This document shows, in pieces, positions 1 through 9,289 of a DNA stretch of 64,000 nucleotides (the stretch's first letter is position 1; every line of letters begins with the position of its first letter). Source of the stretch: Paraburkholderia franconis (GTDB lineage Bacteria > Pseudomonadota > Gammaproteobacteria > Burkholderiales > Burkholderiaceae); the NCBI RefSeq assembly GCF_009362735.1, contig NZ_WHNP01000010.1, positions 1-64,000 of the forward strand. The letters run 5' to 3'. Under the pieces are notes generated by a model. It saw only the letters and a list, made by a program, of their open reading frames with translations, made no database searches and was not told the origin of the DNA. Made by a program: the position numbers and the translations under genes.

Positions 1-359
1 TTCTGGCCGCGCTGATCGTGCCGAAGATCATGAGCCGTCCGGACGAAGCGCGCCGCGTGGCGGCGAAGCAGGACATCGGCACCATCATGCAGTCGCTCAA
101 GCTGTACCGGCTCGACAACGGCCGCTATCCGACCCAGGAGCAGGGCCTGCGCGCGCTGATCGAAAAGCCGACCACGGACCCGATCCCGAACAACTGGAAG
201 GACGGCGGCTATCTCGAGCGTCTGCCGAACGATCCGTGGGGCAATACGTATCAGTACCTGAATCCGGGCGTGCACGGCGAGATCGACGTGTTCAGCTACG
301 GCGCGGACGGCAAGCCGGGTGGCGAAGGCAACGATGCCGACGTCGGCTCGTGGCAGTAG
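1..359 (+). CDS. gspG: T2SS major pseudopilin GspG, 5' end cut off by the window
   Basis: The reading frame is open from base 3 and begins inside the hydrophobic prepilin helix ([10 protein letters not shown]), so the leader and GFTLLE motif lie before the window. About 118 residues are visible. They carry the GspG hallmarks: [32 protein letters not shown], the [12 protein letters not shown] turn and a calcium-site loop near [12 protein letters not shown], ending in DVGSWQ. GspG polymerises into the periplasmic pseudopilus of the type II secretion machine. No gspH follows on this strand, which is unusual if this belongs to a standard gsp operon. It is distinct from the second gspG at 26425-26901. 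Family is certain; which secretion system it serves cannot be seen. Confidence 0.93.
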   Translation, partial: LAALIVPKIMSRPDEARRVAAKQDIGTIMQSLKLYRLDNGRYPTQEQGLRALIEKPTTDPIPNNWKDGGYLERLPNDPWGNTYQYLNPGVHGEIDVFSYGADGKPGGEGNDADVGSWQ

Positions 360-390
360 GCGTCGTTTGCTTCTGTTAACTCGCAGGGTA

Positions 391-411
391 GCGTGCGCGA
401 CATGCGCACGC
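391..411 (+). terminator. Hairpin just downstream of gspG
   Basis: A perfect 8-bp stem GCGTGCGC / GCGCACGC with a 5-base loop begins 32 bases after the gspG stop codon. There is no following T run, so intrinsic termination is uncertain. It does suggest that the gspG transcript ends here. The rest of 360-567 shows nothing else recognisable. Confidence 0.4.
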
Positions 412-567
412 AAGGCGAGGCGCCACGGCTCATGATCGCGCGTTAGCGGATCGCCAGCGGATGCATCATCCGTTATGCGTCGCCGCCCCTGTCAAATATC
501 GGCGATCGCGCGCGGCGCTGCCCTGGATCGTTGTCGCGCTGATTGCGAAACTGCCCGTCTTGCTGGC

Positions 568-1986
568 TCAGCGCGACAGATCCTCGAGACGTCGATTGCG
601 CGTGCGCGGCCCGAACGCGCCCACCGCGACGATCATCACGAGCATCGCCGCGCCGATGAACATCGCGACGCCGAGCGTTCCGCCCTCGTGCAGAAAGAAG
701 CCGATCAGCAAACCGGCGACGGCCGCACTCACGCGGCTCCACGAATACACGAAGCCGATGGCTCGCGCGCGGATACGCGTCGGATATTGCTCGGCCTGAA
801 AGCCGTGAAAGACGAACGAGATCCAGTTGTTGAACAGCGTGACAAGTACGCCGAACGTGATGATCCACATCGGTTCGGTCTGCCGCGCGAAGATCAGCAT
901 GAAGATGCCGATGCCCACACCCGCGCTGACGATCTGCCATTTGCGCTCCATGCGGTCCGCGATCCAGATGCCGAGCAGCGGCCCGACGGGATTCGCGAGC
1001 GCGATGATGAACGAGTATTGCAGGCTCGTCGTCACGTGGATGCCCTTTGAAATGAGCAAGGTCGGCACCCATGCGCCAAAGCCGTAGAACGCGATGGTCT
1101 GCATCAGATTGAACACGGACAGCACCAGCGTGCGCTTGCCATACGGTCCCTTGAACAGTTCGGAAAACTTGCCGTCGCCGACGACGGCTTCGGCGGGCGG
1201 CGCTTTCGGCAGCGCGGCCACGCCCGCGTCGCGCGCGATCTTCGTTTCGAGATCGCGCATGATGCGCTCCGCTTCTTCGTCGCGACCATGCAGCGCGAGC
1301 CAGCGCGGACTTTCCGGCAAGCCGAGACGCAGCCACCACGCGGCAATCGCGCCCACCGACGCGATGCCCGCGACCCAGCGCCAGCCATCGATGCCGAACG
1401 GACTGACAGGCACGAGCAGCCAGCCGAGCAGCGCGACCACGGGCACGATCAGAAACTCGATGAACTGATAGAACGCGAATGCCTTGCCGCGCCCTTGCGG
1501 CGGCACGAGTTCGGTGAGGAACGTATCGATGGTGACCTGCTCCAGCCCCACGCCGATGGCCGCGATGAAGCGGCAGATATCGACGCCCTCCGCGCTCGTC
1601 TGACACGCCATCAACGCGGTAGCGATCGAATACCAGACGAGCGAGAACGTGAACATCGAGCGCCGGCCGAGCCGGTCCGCGATCGAGCCGAACACCATGC
1701 AGCCGAGCCACATGCCCGCGAACGTGCAGAACACGAAGAAGCCCACGCCGTTGACGCTGAAGAAGCCGGCCGGGCTCGTGCTGAACAGCCCGCTTTTCAC
1801 GAGCCCCGGCGCGATATACGCGGTCATGAAGAGATCGTAGAGCTCGAACACGCCGCCCAGCGAAATGAGGAACACGAACCACCAGAGCGTGCGCGTGAAG
1901 GGCAAGCGATCGAGCCGGGACGCGACTTGCCCGGCATACGAATCCGCGACCCTGACGGTCGCTGTGTCCGCGTAGATGTCTGTCAT
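568..1986 (-). CDS. MFS metabolite transporter
   Basis: A 472-residue protein with about 12 hydrophobic segments and the major-facilitator signature between helices 2 and 3 (GSIADRLGRR). SPRWLALHGR after helix 6 is typical of the sugar/metabolite:H+ symporter branch. ATG start with GGAGAC upstream. It lies 100 bp behind the leuB-like gene on the same strand, so it probably moves the substrate or product of the leuCDB-type enzymes. A C4-C6 dicarboxylate or alkylmalate is a reasonable inference, but the substrate is not shown by the sequence. Confidence 0.85.
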   Translation of the reverse strand: MTDIYADTATVRVADSYAGQVASRLDRLPFTRTLWWFVFLISLGGVFELYDLFMTAYIAPGLVKSGLFSTSPAGFFSVNGVGFFVFCTFAGMWLGCMVFGSIADRLGRRSMFTFSLVWYSIATALMACQTSAEGVDICRFIAAIGVGLEQVTIDTFLTELVPPQGRGKAFAFYQFIEFLIVPVVALLGWLLVPVSPFGIDGWRWVAGIASVGAIAAWWLRLGLPESPRWLALHGRDEEAERIMRDLETKIARDAGVAALPKAPPAEAVVGDGKFSELFKGPYGKRTLVLSVFNLMQTIAFYGFGAWVPTLLISKGIHVTTSLQYSFIIALANPVGPLLGIWIADRMERKWQIVSAGVGIGIFMLIFARQTEPMWIITFGVLVTLFNNWISFVFHGFQAEQYPTRIRARAIGFVYSWSRVSAAVAGLLIGFFLHEGGTLGVAMFIGAAMLVMIVAVGAFGPRTRNRRLEDLSR

Positions 1987-2086
1987 CGTCGTCTCCGCGC
2001 AGCAGGCTCGTTGGCCGCCGCGATGTCTCTTTCTTATGAAGCCCGCGCGCGGCGGGCTGGGCGCATCGTAACGTTCAGCGTCGTTC

Positions 2087-3157
2087 TCAATGCCGTTCGA
2101 GCGCGGTCACTACCGCATCGCCCATCTCGCGCGTGCCCACCTTGCGCGTGCCGGGCTGATAGATGTCCGCCGTGCGATAGCCTTGCGCCAGCACCGTGCT
2201 CACCGCGCGGCGCACACGGTCGGCCGCGTCGTTGAGATCGAACGACAGGCGCAGCATCATCTCGACGGAGAGAATCGCCGCGAGCGGATTGGCGATGTCC
2301 TTGCCCGCGATGTCCGGCGCCGTGCCGTGCACCGGTTCGTACAGACCGAAGGCGCCTTCGCCGAGCGACGCGGAAGGCAGCATGCCGATGGAGCCCGTGA
2401 GCATCGCGGCGGCGTCCGAGAGAATGTCGCCGAACACGTTGCCCGTCACGATCACGTCGAACTGGCGCGGATTGCGCATCAGCATCATTGCAGCGGCATC
2501 GACGAACATATGCGTGAGCTCGACGTCGGGATATTCGTTGCCGACTTCCGTCATCACGCCGCGCCACAGCTGCATCGTTTCGAGCACGTTCGCCTTGTCG
2601 ACCGAGCACACCTTGCGCTGCCGTTGCCGCGCCGCGCGAAACGCCGCGTGCGCGATGCGTCGCACTTCGGATTCGCTGTAGCGCATCGTATTGATGCCGA
2701 TGCGCTCGCCTCCTTCGTTCTTCACGCCGCGTGGTTCGCCGAAGTACAGATCGCCCGTGAGTTCGCGCAGGATCACGATGTCGAGACCGTCGACGACTTC
2801 GCGCTTCAGGCTGGATGCATTCGCGAGTTCGGGAAACAGGAAAGCGGGGCGAAAGTTCGCGAAGAGATCGAGTGCCTTGCGCAGACGCAGCAGGCTCGCG
2901 CCCGGACGCATGTCGAACGGAATCTTTTCATCGCCGGGTTCGCCTGCCGCACCAAAGAGAATCGCGTCCGAGCGCCGCGCGACCTCTAGTGTCTCAGCAG
3001 GCAACGGATCGCCCGCCACTTCCACGCCCGCGCCGCCGATGGGCGCATGCTCGACTTCGAGTCCCGCGCTCTTCGGCACGACCGCCTGCAATATCCTGAG
3101 CGCCTGTGCCGTCACTTCCTTGCCGATGCCGTCTCCCGCGAGTACCGCGACTTTCAT
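2087..3157 (-). CDS. leuB: 3-isopropylmalate dehydrogenase-type enzyme (LeuB paralogue)
   Basis: 356 residues, normal LeuB length. The start ([13 protein letters not shown]) is the beta-decarboxylating dehydrogenase nucleotide motif. [13 protein letters not shown], the catalytic Tyr in [14 protein letters not shown], the Lys in SVDKANVL, and [15 protein letters not shown] with [13 protein letters not shown] (metal and NAD sites) are all visible. The family oxidises and decarboxylates 2-alkyl-3-hydroxysuccinates such as 3-isopropylmalate with NAD. ATG start with AAGGGAA upstream. It sits 40 bp after the leuD-like gene in a leuC-leuD-leuB-MFS operon. Because of the transporter and LysR context it may act in catabolism of a malate analogue, not in leucine synthesis; tartrate dehydrogenase is a related alternative. 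Confidence 0.88.
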   Translation of the reverse strand: MKVAVLAGDGIGKEVTAQALRILQAVVPKSAGLEVEHAPIGGAGVEVAGDPLPAETLEVARRSDAILFGAAGEPGDEKIPFDMRPGASLLRLRKALDLFANFRPAFLFPELANASSLKREVVDGLDIVILRELTGDLYFGEPRGVKNEGGERIGINTMRYSESEVRRIAHAAFRAARQRQRKVCSVDKANVLETMQLWRGVMTEVGNEYPDVELTHMFVDAAAMMLMRNPRQFDVIVTGNVFGDILSDAAAMLTGSIGMLPSASLGEGAFGLYEPVHGTAPDIAGKDIANPLAAILSVEMMLRLSFDLNDAADRVRRAVSTVLAQGYRTADIYQPGTRKVGTREMGDAVVTALERH

Positions 3158-3197
3158 ATGCGTTCCCTTGCTTTCCGGTTGAGTGGATGGTGTCGCT

Positions 3198-3788
3198 TTA
3201 CGACGCGTAGTCGCGTTCGAACGCTTCGATGCGTTCGATCTGCGTGAGCGTGAAGCCGAGTTCGTCGAGCCCTTCGAGCAGGCAACGCTTCAGATATGCG
3301 TCGATGGAGAACGCGTGCGTGTCGCCAGCCGACGTCGACACGGTCTGCGCTTCGAGATCGACCGTGACGTGCAGGCCCGGTTCCGCTTCGATCCTGTCGA
3401 TCATGCCGTCGACCACGTGGGCGGGAAGCAACACGATCAGCAAGCCGTTTTTTGCCGCGTTCGAAGCGAAGATGTCGCCCACGCTCGGCGCGATGACGGC
3501 TCTCATGCCGTAGTCGTAAAGCGCCCACACCGCATGCTCACGCGACGATCCGCACGCGAAGTTCTCCTTCGCCACGACAATGCGCGCGGGCCGGTACGCG
3601 GGCTGGTTCAACGCGAACGATTCGTTCGCGGTGCCATCCGCGTAGTAGCGAAGATCACGGAACAGATAGGCGCCGAAGTCGTCGGAGCGCGGCTTTTGCA
3701 AATAGCGCGCGGGCAGGATCTGATCGGTATCGCAGTTCGGGCGCGCGATCGGCAGCGCGACGGCATCGAGACGAACGAACGGTTCCAT
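3198..3788 (-). CDS. leuD: 3-isopropylmalate dehydratase-type small subunit (LeuD paralogue)
   Basis: 196 residues starting at [27 protein letters not shown] and the swivelling-domain motif [14 protein letters not shown] are the classical LeuD/aconitase small-subunit signatures. With the adjacent large subunit it forms the isomerase that moves a hydroxyl between carbons of a 2-alkylmalate. The start at 3788 was preferred to an upstream ATG (3821) because it follows the leuC stop by one base, implying translational coupling, and it gives normal family length. Confidence 0.9.
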   Translation of the reverse strand: MEPFVRLDAVALPIARPNCDTDQILPARYLQKPRSDDFGAYLFRDLRYYADGTANESFALNQPAYRPARIVVAKENFACGSSREHAVWALYDYGMRAVIAPSVGDIFASNAAKNGLLIVLLPAHVVDGMIDRIEAEPGLHVTVDLEAQTVSTSAGDTHAFSIDAYLKRCLLEGLDELGFTLTQIERIEAFERDYAS

Positions 3789-3789
3789 A

Positions 3790-5220
3790 TCAGCGAGCCT
3801 CCGCAAGCAACGGCCGCACATCGGTGAGTCGTCCGCTCAGCGCAGCGGCCGCGACCATCACGGGGCTCATCAGATGCGTGCGCGATCCGGGGCCCTGCCT
3901 GCCGACGAAATTGCGATTGGTCGTCGAAGCGCTGCGCTGCCCCGGCGCAACGATGTCGCCGTTAGTGCCGAGGCACATCGAGCAGCCCGCTTCGCGCCAT
4001 TCGAAGCCCGCATCGCGGAACACGCGGTCGAGGCCGAGCGCTTCCGCTTCGCGCTTGACCAGTCCCGAGCCCGGCACGACCCACGCCTCCACCGACGACG
4101 CGACCTTGCGCCCCTTCACAACGGCTGCCGCCGCCTTCAGATCCTCGATGCGCCCGTTCGTGCACGAACCGATGAACGCGCGATCGATCGCAAGACCATC
4201 GAGCGGCATGCCCGGCGTAAGTCCCATGTAATCGATCGTGCGCTGCATCGCGGCGCGGCGCTCCGCGTTCGGTGCGCTCGCGGGATCGGGCACGCGCGCG
4301 TCGATGGGCAGCGCGTCCTCGGGGCTGTTGCCCCACGTCACCATCGGACGCAGCGTGCTTACGTCGACCGACACCTCTTTGTCGAACGATGCGCCGTCGT
4401 CGCTCGCGAGCGCACGCCAGCGCGCCACGTCCCGCTCCCACTGCTCGCGTTGCGGCGCATGCGGCCTGCCTGCGAGATAGTCGAAGGTGATGTCGTCGGG
4501 CGCGATCATGCCCGCGCGGCCACCTGCTTCGATCGACATGTTGCAGATGGTCAGGCGCCCCTCCAGCGACAGGCTGGAGATGGCCGAGCCCGCATATTCG
4601 ATCACGTGACCCGTCGCGCCGCCCGCGCCGATGCGCGCGATGATCGCGAGAATCACATCCTTTGCGCTGACGCCGGGCGCAAGCGCGCCGTCGAGCACGA
4701 TGCGCATCGTGCGCGGCTTGCGCTGCCACAGCGTTTGCGTCGCGAGCACGTGCGCGACTTCCGTGGCGCCGATGCCGAACGCGAGCGCGCCGAGCGCGCC
4801 ATGCGTGGACGTGTGGCTGTCGCCGCACACGATCAGCATGCCCGGGCGGCTCATGCCCTGCTCCGGCCCAACTACATGAACAATGCCCTGACGCACATCG
4901 TCGAGACCGTAGAAAGCGATGCCATGCTCGTTGCTGTCGTTGCGAAGGGCATTCGCCATTGCGCGCTTTTCGGGGTCCGCGATGCTGGCGAGATCGCGGC
5001 TGTCCGTGGGCACGTAGTGATCGGCGGTGGCGAAGGCGCGCTGCGGCGCCCGCACCTTGAGGCCGCGCTCGCGCAGCATCTCGAACGCGGGCGCGGAACC
5101 GTCCTGAATGAAGTGGCTGTCGACGTAGAGCAGGCTCTGGCCGTCCTCACGCTCGACGATGCGATGCGTCTGCCAGATCTTGTCGAACAGCGTGCGGGGT
5201 GCGCCAGTGGTGCGTGTCAC
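3790..5220 (-). CDS. leuC: 3-isopropylmalate dehydratase-type large subunit (LeuC paralogue)
   Basis: 476 residues from a GTG start at 5220 with GGAGAC upstream. A longer frame reaches 5379, but it would overlap the divergent LysR gene and lacks family similarity. Aconitase-superfamily features are clear: TLFDKIWQTH at the N-terminus, GDSHTSTHGALGALAFGIG, and the three [4Fe-4S] cysteines in FIGSCTNGR and GCSMCLGTN. The subunit carries the iron-sulfur cluster and the dehydratase/hydratase active site. It is first in an operon with leuD, leuB and an MFS transporter, and divergent from a LysR regulator. Biosynthetic leu genes in this group are usually elsewhere, so this is probably a second copy with a catabolic role (inference). 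Confidence 0.9.
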   Translation of the reverse strand: MTRTTGAPRTLFDKIWQTHRIVEREDGQSLLYVDSHFIQDGSAPAFEMLRERGLKVRAPQRAFATADHYVPTDSRDLASIADPEKRAMANALRNDSNEHGIAFYGLDDVRQGIVHVVGPEQGMSRPGMLIVCGDSHTSTHGALGALAFGIGATEVAHVLATQTLWQRKPRTMRIVLDGALAPGVSAKDVILAIIARIGAGGATGHVIEYAGSAISSLSLEGRLTICNMSIEAGGRAGMIAPDDITFDYLAGRPHAPQREQWERDVARWRALASDDGASFDKEVSVDVSTLRPMVTWGNSPEDALPIDARVPDPASAPNAERRAAMQRTIDYMGLTPGMPLDGLAIDRAFIGSCTNGRIEDLKAAAAVVKGRKVASSVEAWVVPGSGLVKREAEALGLDRVFRDAGFEWREAGCSMCLGTNGDIVAPGQRSASTTNRNFVGRQGPGSRTHLMSPVMVAAAALSGRLTDVRPLLAEAR

Positions 5221-5360
5221 TGTGTTCGTCTCCGTTTTTTCTCTGCGTGGCTGGACGCTGGTTTGCCCGAGCCGCATCGGTGAGACGATGTTAGGCGCTT
5301 CCCCACTCTTTACAACGACAGATATATCATGGCCACCATCAAGAAAACTCATGGCGAAAC
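5221..5360. promoter_or_regulatory. Divergent leuC / lysR control region
   Basis: This 140-bp gap separates the GTG of the leuC-like gene from the ATG of the LysR gene on the opposite strand. It is the expected place for a LysR T-N11-A operator and two back-to-back promoters. An AT-rich patch around 5310-5335 is the likeliest promoter core. No single operator could be assigned by eye. Confidence 0.5.
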
Positions 5361-6284
5361 ATGCGACGAAAACTGCCACCTCTCAATGCGTTGCGCGCGT
5401 TCGAAGCATCGGGGCGTTATTCGAGCTTCACGGGCGCGGCGAAGGAACTGCTCGTCACGCAAGGCGCTGTGAGCCGTCACGTATCGCTGCTGGAAGACTG
5501 GCTCGGCGTGAAGCTGTTTCTGCGCACGCCGCGCGGCATCGAACTGACGCGCAAGGGCGAGACCTACATCCGTGCGTTGAGCAGCGCGTTCGACCAGATC
5601 GACTACGCGACGCGCGAATTGCGCGACGAAGCGGACGGGTCCGTGCTGCGCCTCAAGCTGCCGCCGACCTTCGCGATGCGCTGGCTCGTGCCGCGTCTGG
5701 CGCGCTTTCACGCGCGGCATCCGAAGATCGCGATCCAGATCGTCACGTCGCACGAGCCCGCGAATTTCCGGCTCGAAGACATCGACGTGTCCGTGCATTC
5801 GCATCCGTATCCGCCTGAGGGGCAGGGGCATCGAAGGCTCTTTCGTGAAGTGCTGACGCCCGTTTGCAGCCCCGCTCTGTTGCAACGCGGGCCCGCGCTC
5901 GCCGAACCCGGAGATCTCGCGCGGCACACGTTGCTGTCGTCGCGAAACCGGCCGATGGACTGGTCGCGCTGGCTCGTCGAGGCGGGACTGACCGAGCTGG
6001 ACGGCGCGGGACACGTCGACTTCGACAATGCCGCGCTGGCCTATCAGGCGGCCATCGACAATCTCGGTGTGATGATCGCGGTGCGCGCGTTGATCGAAGA
6101 CGATCTGACGAGCGGAAAGCTCGTCGCGCCGTTCGACCTGCAAGTGACCACGCCCGGCGCCTACTACCTTGCATGCGCGCTCGTCAGTTCCAGGTCGCCA
6201 CAACTGATGGCGTTCGAAGCGTGGCTGATGGAAGAAGCCGACGCGTACGAGCGAAGCCTGGCTGCGGCGAATCGCAATTCGTGA
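5361..6284 (+). CDS. LysR-family (GcvA-type) transcriptional regulator
   Basis: 307 residues. The N-terminal winged helix-turn-helix starts LPPLNALRAFEASGRYSSFTGAAKELLVTQGAVSRHVSLLE, the GcvA-subgroup form. It is followed by a substrate-binding domain beginning near residue 95 (LKLPPTFAMRWLVPRL). LysR regulators usually control the divergent operon in response to a pathway metabolite. Here the target is most likely leuC-leuD-leuB-MFS. The start follows a weak Shine-Dalgarno; an ATG ten bases earlier is in another frame. Confidence 0.92.
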   Translation: MRRKLPPLNALRAFEASGRYSSFTGAAKELLVTQGAVSRHVSLLEDWLGVKLFLRTPRGIELTRKGETYIRALSSAFDQIDYATRELRDEADGSVLRLKLPPTFAMRWLVPRLARFHARHPKIAIQIVTSHEPANFRLEDIDVSVHSHPYPPEGQGHRRLFREVLTPVCSPALLQRGPALAEPGDLARHTLLSSRNRPMDWSRWLVEAGLTELDGAGHVDFDNAALAYQAAIDNLGVMIAVRALIEDDLTSGKLVAPFDLQVTTPGAYYLACALVSSRSPQLMAFEAWLMEEADAYERSLAAANRNS

Positions 6285-6452
6285 ACGATGCACCGAGCGG
6301 TTTTTCTGCGCGGGTCTTTTCCGGCGGCCGCAAACATCGCGCGTGGCGCAAATGCCCCCAAAGTTGTCATTTACGACGATACTGTTTTCCGTACCCGAAA
6401 GCTAGAGTGATCACCGTTGCACGTCGCAACGGAACGTTGAAAGGAGATCACT

Positions 6453-6746
6453 GTGAAGGTTTTTGCTGTCGGAACGATCACGACCCCGCCCACCCCGGAA
6501 CAACAGCCGCAGCTCATGGCGAAGGAAGTCCCCCATACTCTCCAGCTCTATCTCGACGGAAAGATCGAGCAGTTCTGGTTTCGCCAGGACCGCCCCGGCG
6601 TGTTCTTTCTGATGGACGTCGAGTCGATCGATGAAGCAAAGGCGACAGTGGGCGAACTGCCGCTGACGGAAGGCGGCTTCATGACGTTCGAACTGACGCC
6701 TGTCGGCCCGCTCGCGCCGCTGGGCCGCCTGATTCAAAAGAAGTAA
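6453..6746 (+). CDS. Small muconolactone-isomerase/YciI-like alpha-beta barrel protein
   Basis: 97 residues from a GTG start with a very strong AAAGGAG upstream. The fold pattern (MKVFAVGTI strand, QLYLDGKIEQFWFRQD, GVFFLMDVESIDEAKATVGELPL, GFMTFELTPVGPL) matches the ferredoxin-like dimeric barrel family of muconolactone isomerases and YCII proteins. It stands alone between a LysR gene and a GNAT gene, with its own promoter region at 6285-6452. No substrate can be inferred. A similar fold also occurs in antibiotic biosynthesis monooxygenase-like proteins. Confidence 0.75.
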   Translation: MKVFAVGTITTPPTPEQQPQLMAKEVPHTLQLYLDGKIEQFWFRQDRPGVFFLMDVESIDEAKATVGELPLTEGGFMTFELTPVGPLAPLGRLIQKK

Positions 6747-6854
6747 GTACTGGGGCAGCGCCGACGTGATGAACGCTGTGCGATCAGCATCGCGATGATC
6801 GAACGCCTGGAAGAGCGACGGGAAGCGCTGCCCCACACCTCGATGGAGAAAGCG

Positions 6855-7571
6855 ATGTCTGAAGCCGAAGCAAAAAGGAACGCGAGCGGAATTCATCCTC
6901 TCGACCATGTGGTTTGGAACGCGCTCGTCGCGACGCATCAACGCTTTGCACTCGGCGATGGTGGGGCAATCCGCTATCTGGCCGACGTCGCGCCGTTTGC
7001 CGCGACGGCCGACTCCAGTCCGGAATCGTTTGCGGCTTTGCGTTCTCTCATCGAGGCGCAAGGTCCCGTTACTTTGGTCACGACGGACGAGATCGTTCCT
7101 CCGCCCGGCTTTTCCGTCATAAGGCGTGCCGTCGTGCTGCAGATGATCTGGCAAGGCAGGCTCGATCGACAGGATGAGTTGCAGCACGTGAGACTGGCCG
7201 TTGCCGATGTTCCCGAGATGCTCACGCTGACCACCGCGACCAAGCCTGGCCCGTTTGGACCGCGCACCATCGAACTCGGATCTTATGTTGGCGTTCGCAG
7301 TCAGGACGAGCTGGTCGCGATGGCGGGTGAGCGCATGAGGCTCGACGGGTTCACGGAGATCAGCGCTGTCTGCGTCGATGCGGCGTTTCGCGGGCGAGGC
7401 TATGCCGCGAGCCTGATGAGGCTGCTGATCTCAACCATCACTGCGCGAGGCGAGACGCCTTTTCTGCACGTCTACACCTCGAACCGGACCGCAATTTCGC
7501 TCTACCGCACGCTGGGGTTTATCGACAGGCGTGAGCTGCATCTCACCGGGCTCGACCGCGTGCAAAGCTAG
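6855..7571 (+). CDS. GNAT-family (FR47-like) N-acetyltransferase
   Basis: 238 residues starting MSEAEAKRN; GGAGAAAGCG lies directly before this ATG, so it is preferred to the in-frame starts at 6795 and 6843. The C-terminal half (from about residue 150) holds the acetyl-CoA binding pattern ISAVCVDAAFRGRGYAASLMRLL and the terminal HVYTSNRTAISLYRTLGF, which is the FR47 subgroup. The N-terminal half (HPLDHVVWNALVATHQRFA) is a degenerate GNAT-like lobe. The acceptor substrate is unknown. It is transcribed toward the XRE gene at 7595 and ends 23 bp from it. Confidence 0.85.
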   Translation: MSEAEAKRNASGIHPLDHVVWNALVATHQRFALGDGGAIRYLADVAPFAATADSSPESFAALRSLIEAQGPVTLVTTDEIVPPPGFSVIRRAVVLQMIWQGRLDRQDELQHVRLAVADVPEMLTLTTATKPGPFGPRTIELGSYVGVRSQDELVAMAGERMRLDGFTEISAVCVDAAFRGRGYAASLMRLLISTITARGETPFLHVYTSNRTAISLYRTLGFIDRRELHLTGLDRVQS

Positions 7572-7594
7572 CGGAGCGGACCTCTGCAATTCGC

Positions 7595-8440
7595 TCAGCG
7601 TTCCTGCGAATGCGCCGCGAGCATCGCATGATGGCGCGCTTCCGTTGCATCGTCGACAGGGAACATGCATTCGAGACGTAGCTCCTGCGCGGCAACGTTT
7701 TGCGGTGCGCCGACGCTTGTGACCATCGAGAAATATCGAAGCACGACGCCCTCCTTGACGAAACCGAGCGGAATCATCGGCATCGCTGGCCCCGCGGCGG
7801 GCGCGCGCCAGCTCTTCCAGTCGCGCGGGACGTCGGGATACGCGAGCAGTTCGTCGAGCAGACGCGCGGTATCGTCGTCGATCACTCGACCCACCGACTC
7901 CCGGTACACCCGCTGCAACAGGCTGCGCGAAACGGTGTCCCAGTCGGCCAGGAACGGACGCATTCCCTGCGGATCGAACATCAGATGCAGCATGTTGCGC
8001 GGGCCTTCACGCGAAGCCATGTCAATGAAGCAGTTGAAAAAGCGTGGCGCCGCGTCGTTGGTCATCAGGACGTTCCAGTGCCGGTCCATCACGATCGCGG
8101 GAAACGGTTCGTGCTGGCGAACAACGCGCTTGAGCGCGCGAATCACGCTGTGCATCTCCTGCGCGTTCCACGGCGCCTCCGAATACATCGGTGCATATCC
8201 AGCCGCGAGCAGCAGTGCATTGCGCTCGCGCAGCGGCACATCGAGCGTTTGCGCGAGCGTCAGCAAGGTCTCCCTGCCCGGCACGCTACGCCCGCTTTCA
8301 ATGAAGCTGATCTGCCGCTGCGAGACACCTGCGTCGAGCGACAGATCGAGCTGACTCACGCCACGCATGTCGCGCCAATAGCGCAACAAGCTGCCAAGTT
8401 CGCCCGGCGGCGCTTTCCGATCGCGACTGGTGACGTTCAT
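7595..8440 (-). CDS. XRE-family regulator with MmyB-like ligand-binding domain
   Basis: 281 residues from ATG 8440 with GGGGAAATCG upstream. Residues ~12-70 form a Cro/CI helix-turn-helix (LGSLLRYWRDMRGVSQLDLSLDAGVSQRQISFIESGRSVP). The rest matches the MmyB-like effector domain with RHWNVLMTNDAAPRFF. Members usually control a neighbouring oxidoreductase or redox gene. It lies 37 bp behind the CMD-family gene on the same strand, so the two are probably one operon, with this protein as autoregulator (inference). Confidence 0.88.
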   Translation of the reverse strand: MNVTSRDRKAPPGELGSLLRYWRDMRGVSQLDLSLDAGVSQRQISFIESGRSVPGRETLLTLAQTLDVPLRERNALLLAAGYAPMYSEAPWNAQEMHSVIRALKRVVRQHEPFPAIVMDRHWNVLMTNDAAPRFFNCFIDMASREGPRNMLHLMFDPQGMRPFLADWDTVSRSLLQRVYRESVGRVIDDDTARLLDELLAYPDVPRDWKSWRAPAAGPAMPMIPLGFVKEGVVLRYFSMVTSVGAPQNVAAQELRLECMFPVDDATEARHHAMLAAHSQER

Positions 8441-8477
8441 TCGATTTCCCCGATCAACGCGAACGACTATAGCGGAC

Positions 8478-9035
8478 TCACGCGATGGGCGCACGCCAGG
8501 CGAACGCCTCGAACGGTGCATCGAGTTGCGGCCTAGTCACGCTGGCGACATAGTTCGTGATAGTCGATGCTGCAACCACCGCAATGACTTCTAGCAGTTG
8601 CTCGGCGCTGAACCCGGCTTCGACAAAACGTCGCTGGTCCGCATCGGCAAGGCGGCCACGCTTTTCGATCAGCGTGCGCGCGAGCATCGACAGCGCGGCC
8701 AGTCCGGCGTCATCAGGCAGCTCGCCTTGCCGGATCGCATCGACATCGGCGGGGCGTACGCCTTCCTTCAATGCAAGCGCGGTATGAAACGCGACAGGCC
8801 ACTCGCTCGCGTTCGTGACCGCGTTGGTCAGCAGCAACGTCTGGATTTGCGGCTCGGTCAAACTACTTGCATGCACGCGCTCAAACAGGCCGATGAACCC
8901 GTTGATCAATACCGGCGATGTGGCCATTGCGGCCGCAATGTTCGGGATCAGCCCAAAAGCCTCCTGCAGTTGCCGGAGCACGGGCTTCGATTGTGCAGGG
9001 GCCGATTCGATCGTATGAACGGGATAGCTGGACAT
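8478..9035 (-). CDS. Carboxymuconolactone decarboxylase/AhpD-fold protein lacking the redox cysteines
   Basis: 185 residues from ATG 9035 with AAGGAGATACC just upstream. The all-helical AhpD/CMD pattern is clear (LRQLQEAFGLIPNIAAAMATSPVLINGF; later VDAIRQGELPDD and LLEVIAVVAASTITNYVASV). Peroxidase members carry CxxC followed by His. Here the segment reads NASEWPVAFHT, so both cysteines are replaced and only the His remains. It may be a decarboxylase-like or non-peroxidase member. It probably shares an operon with the XRE/MmyB regulator downstream. Confidence 0.85.
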   Translation of the reverse strand: MSSYPVHTIESAPAQSKPVLRQLQEAFGLIPNIAAAMATSPVLINGFIGLFERVHASSLTEPQIQTLLLTNAVTNASEWPVAFHTALALKEGVRPADVDAIRQGELPDDAGLAALSMLARTLIEKRGRLADADQRRFVEAGFSAEQLLEVIAVVAASTITNYVASVTRPQLDAPFEAFAWRAPIA

Positions 9036-9289
9036 GGTATCTCCTTGACGGTAAGCGCCACCGGATTGGCGGCGCGACAGCCAAAGAGTAGAGAACGTTG
9101 TGCTGCACACCAATTACATCGGATGTAATCGCCGTGCGGCATTTGCAAAGAAGTGAACGCGCAATAAAACCTCCGCACGACTACGCGCCACAATGCTTCA
9201 GGCCGCATATGCAACTGACGATTCATTGGTTCGCGGCCGGCTCTCCACGCGCTAACCTCTTTTCATCTCCAACTGAGCAGAAATCTTCC

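Noticed and set aside
5221..5379. Extended N-terminus of LeuC to 5379
   Set aside because: It would overlap the divergent LysR start and adds 53 residues without LeuC similarity; the GTG at 5220 has a good ribosome site.
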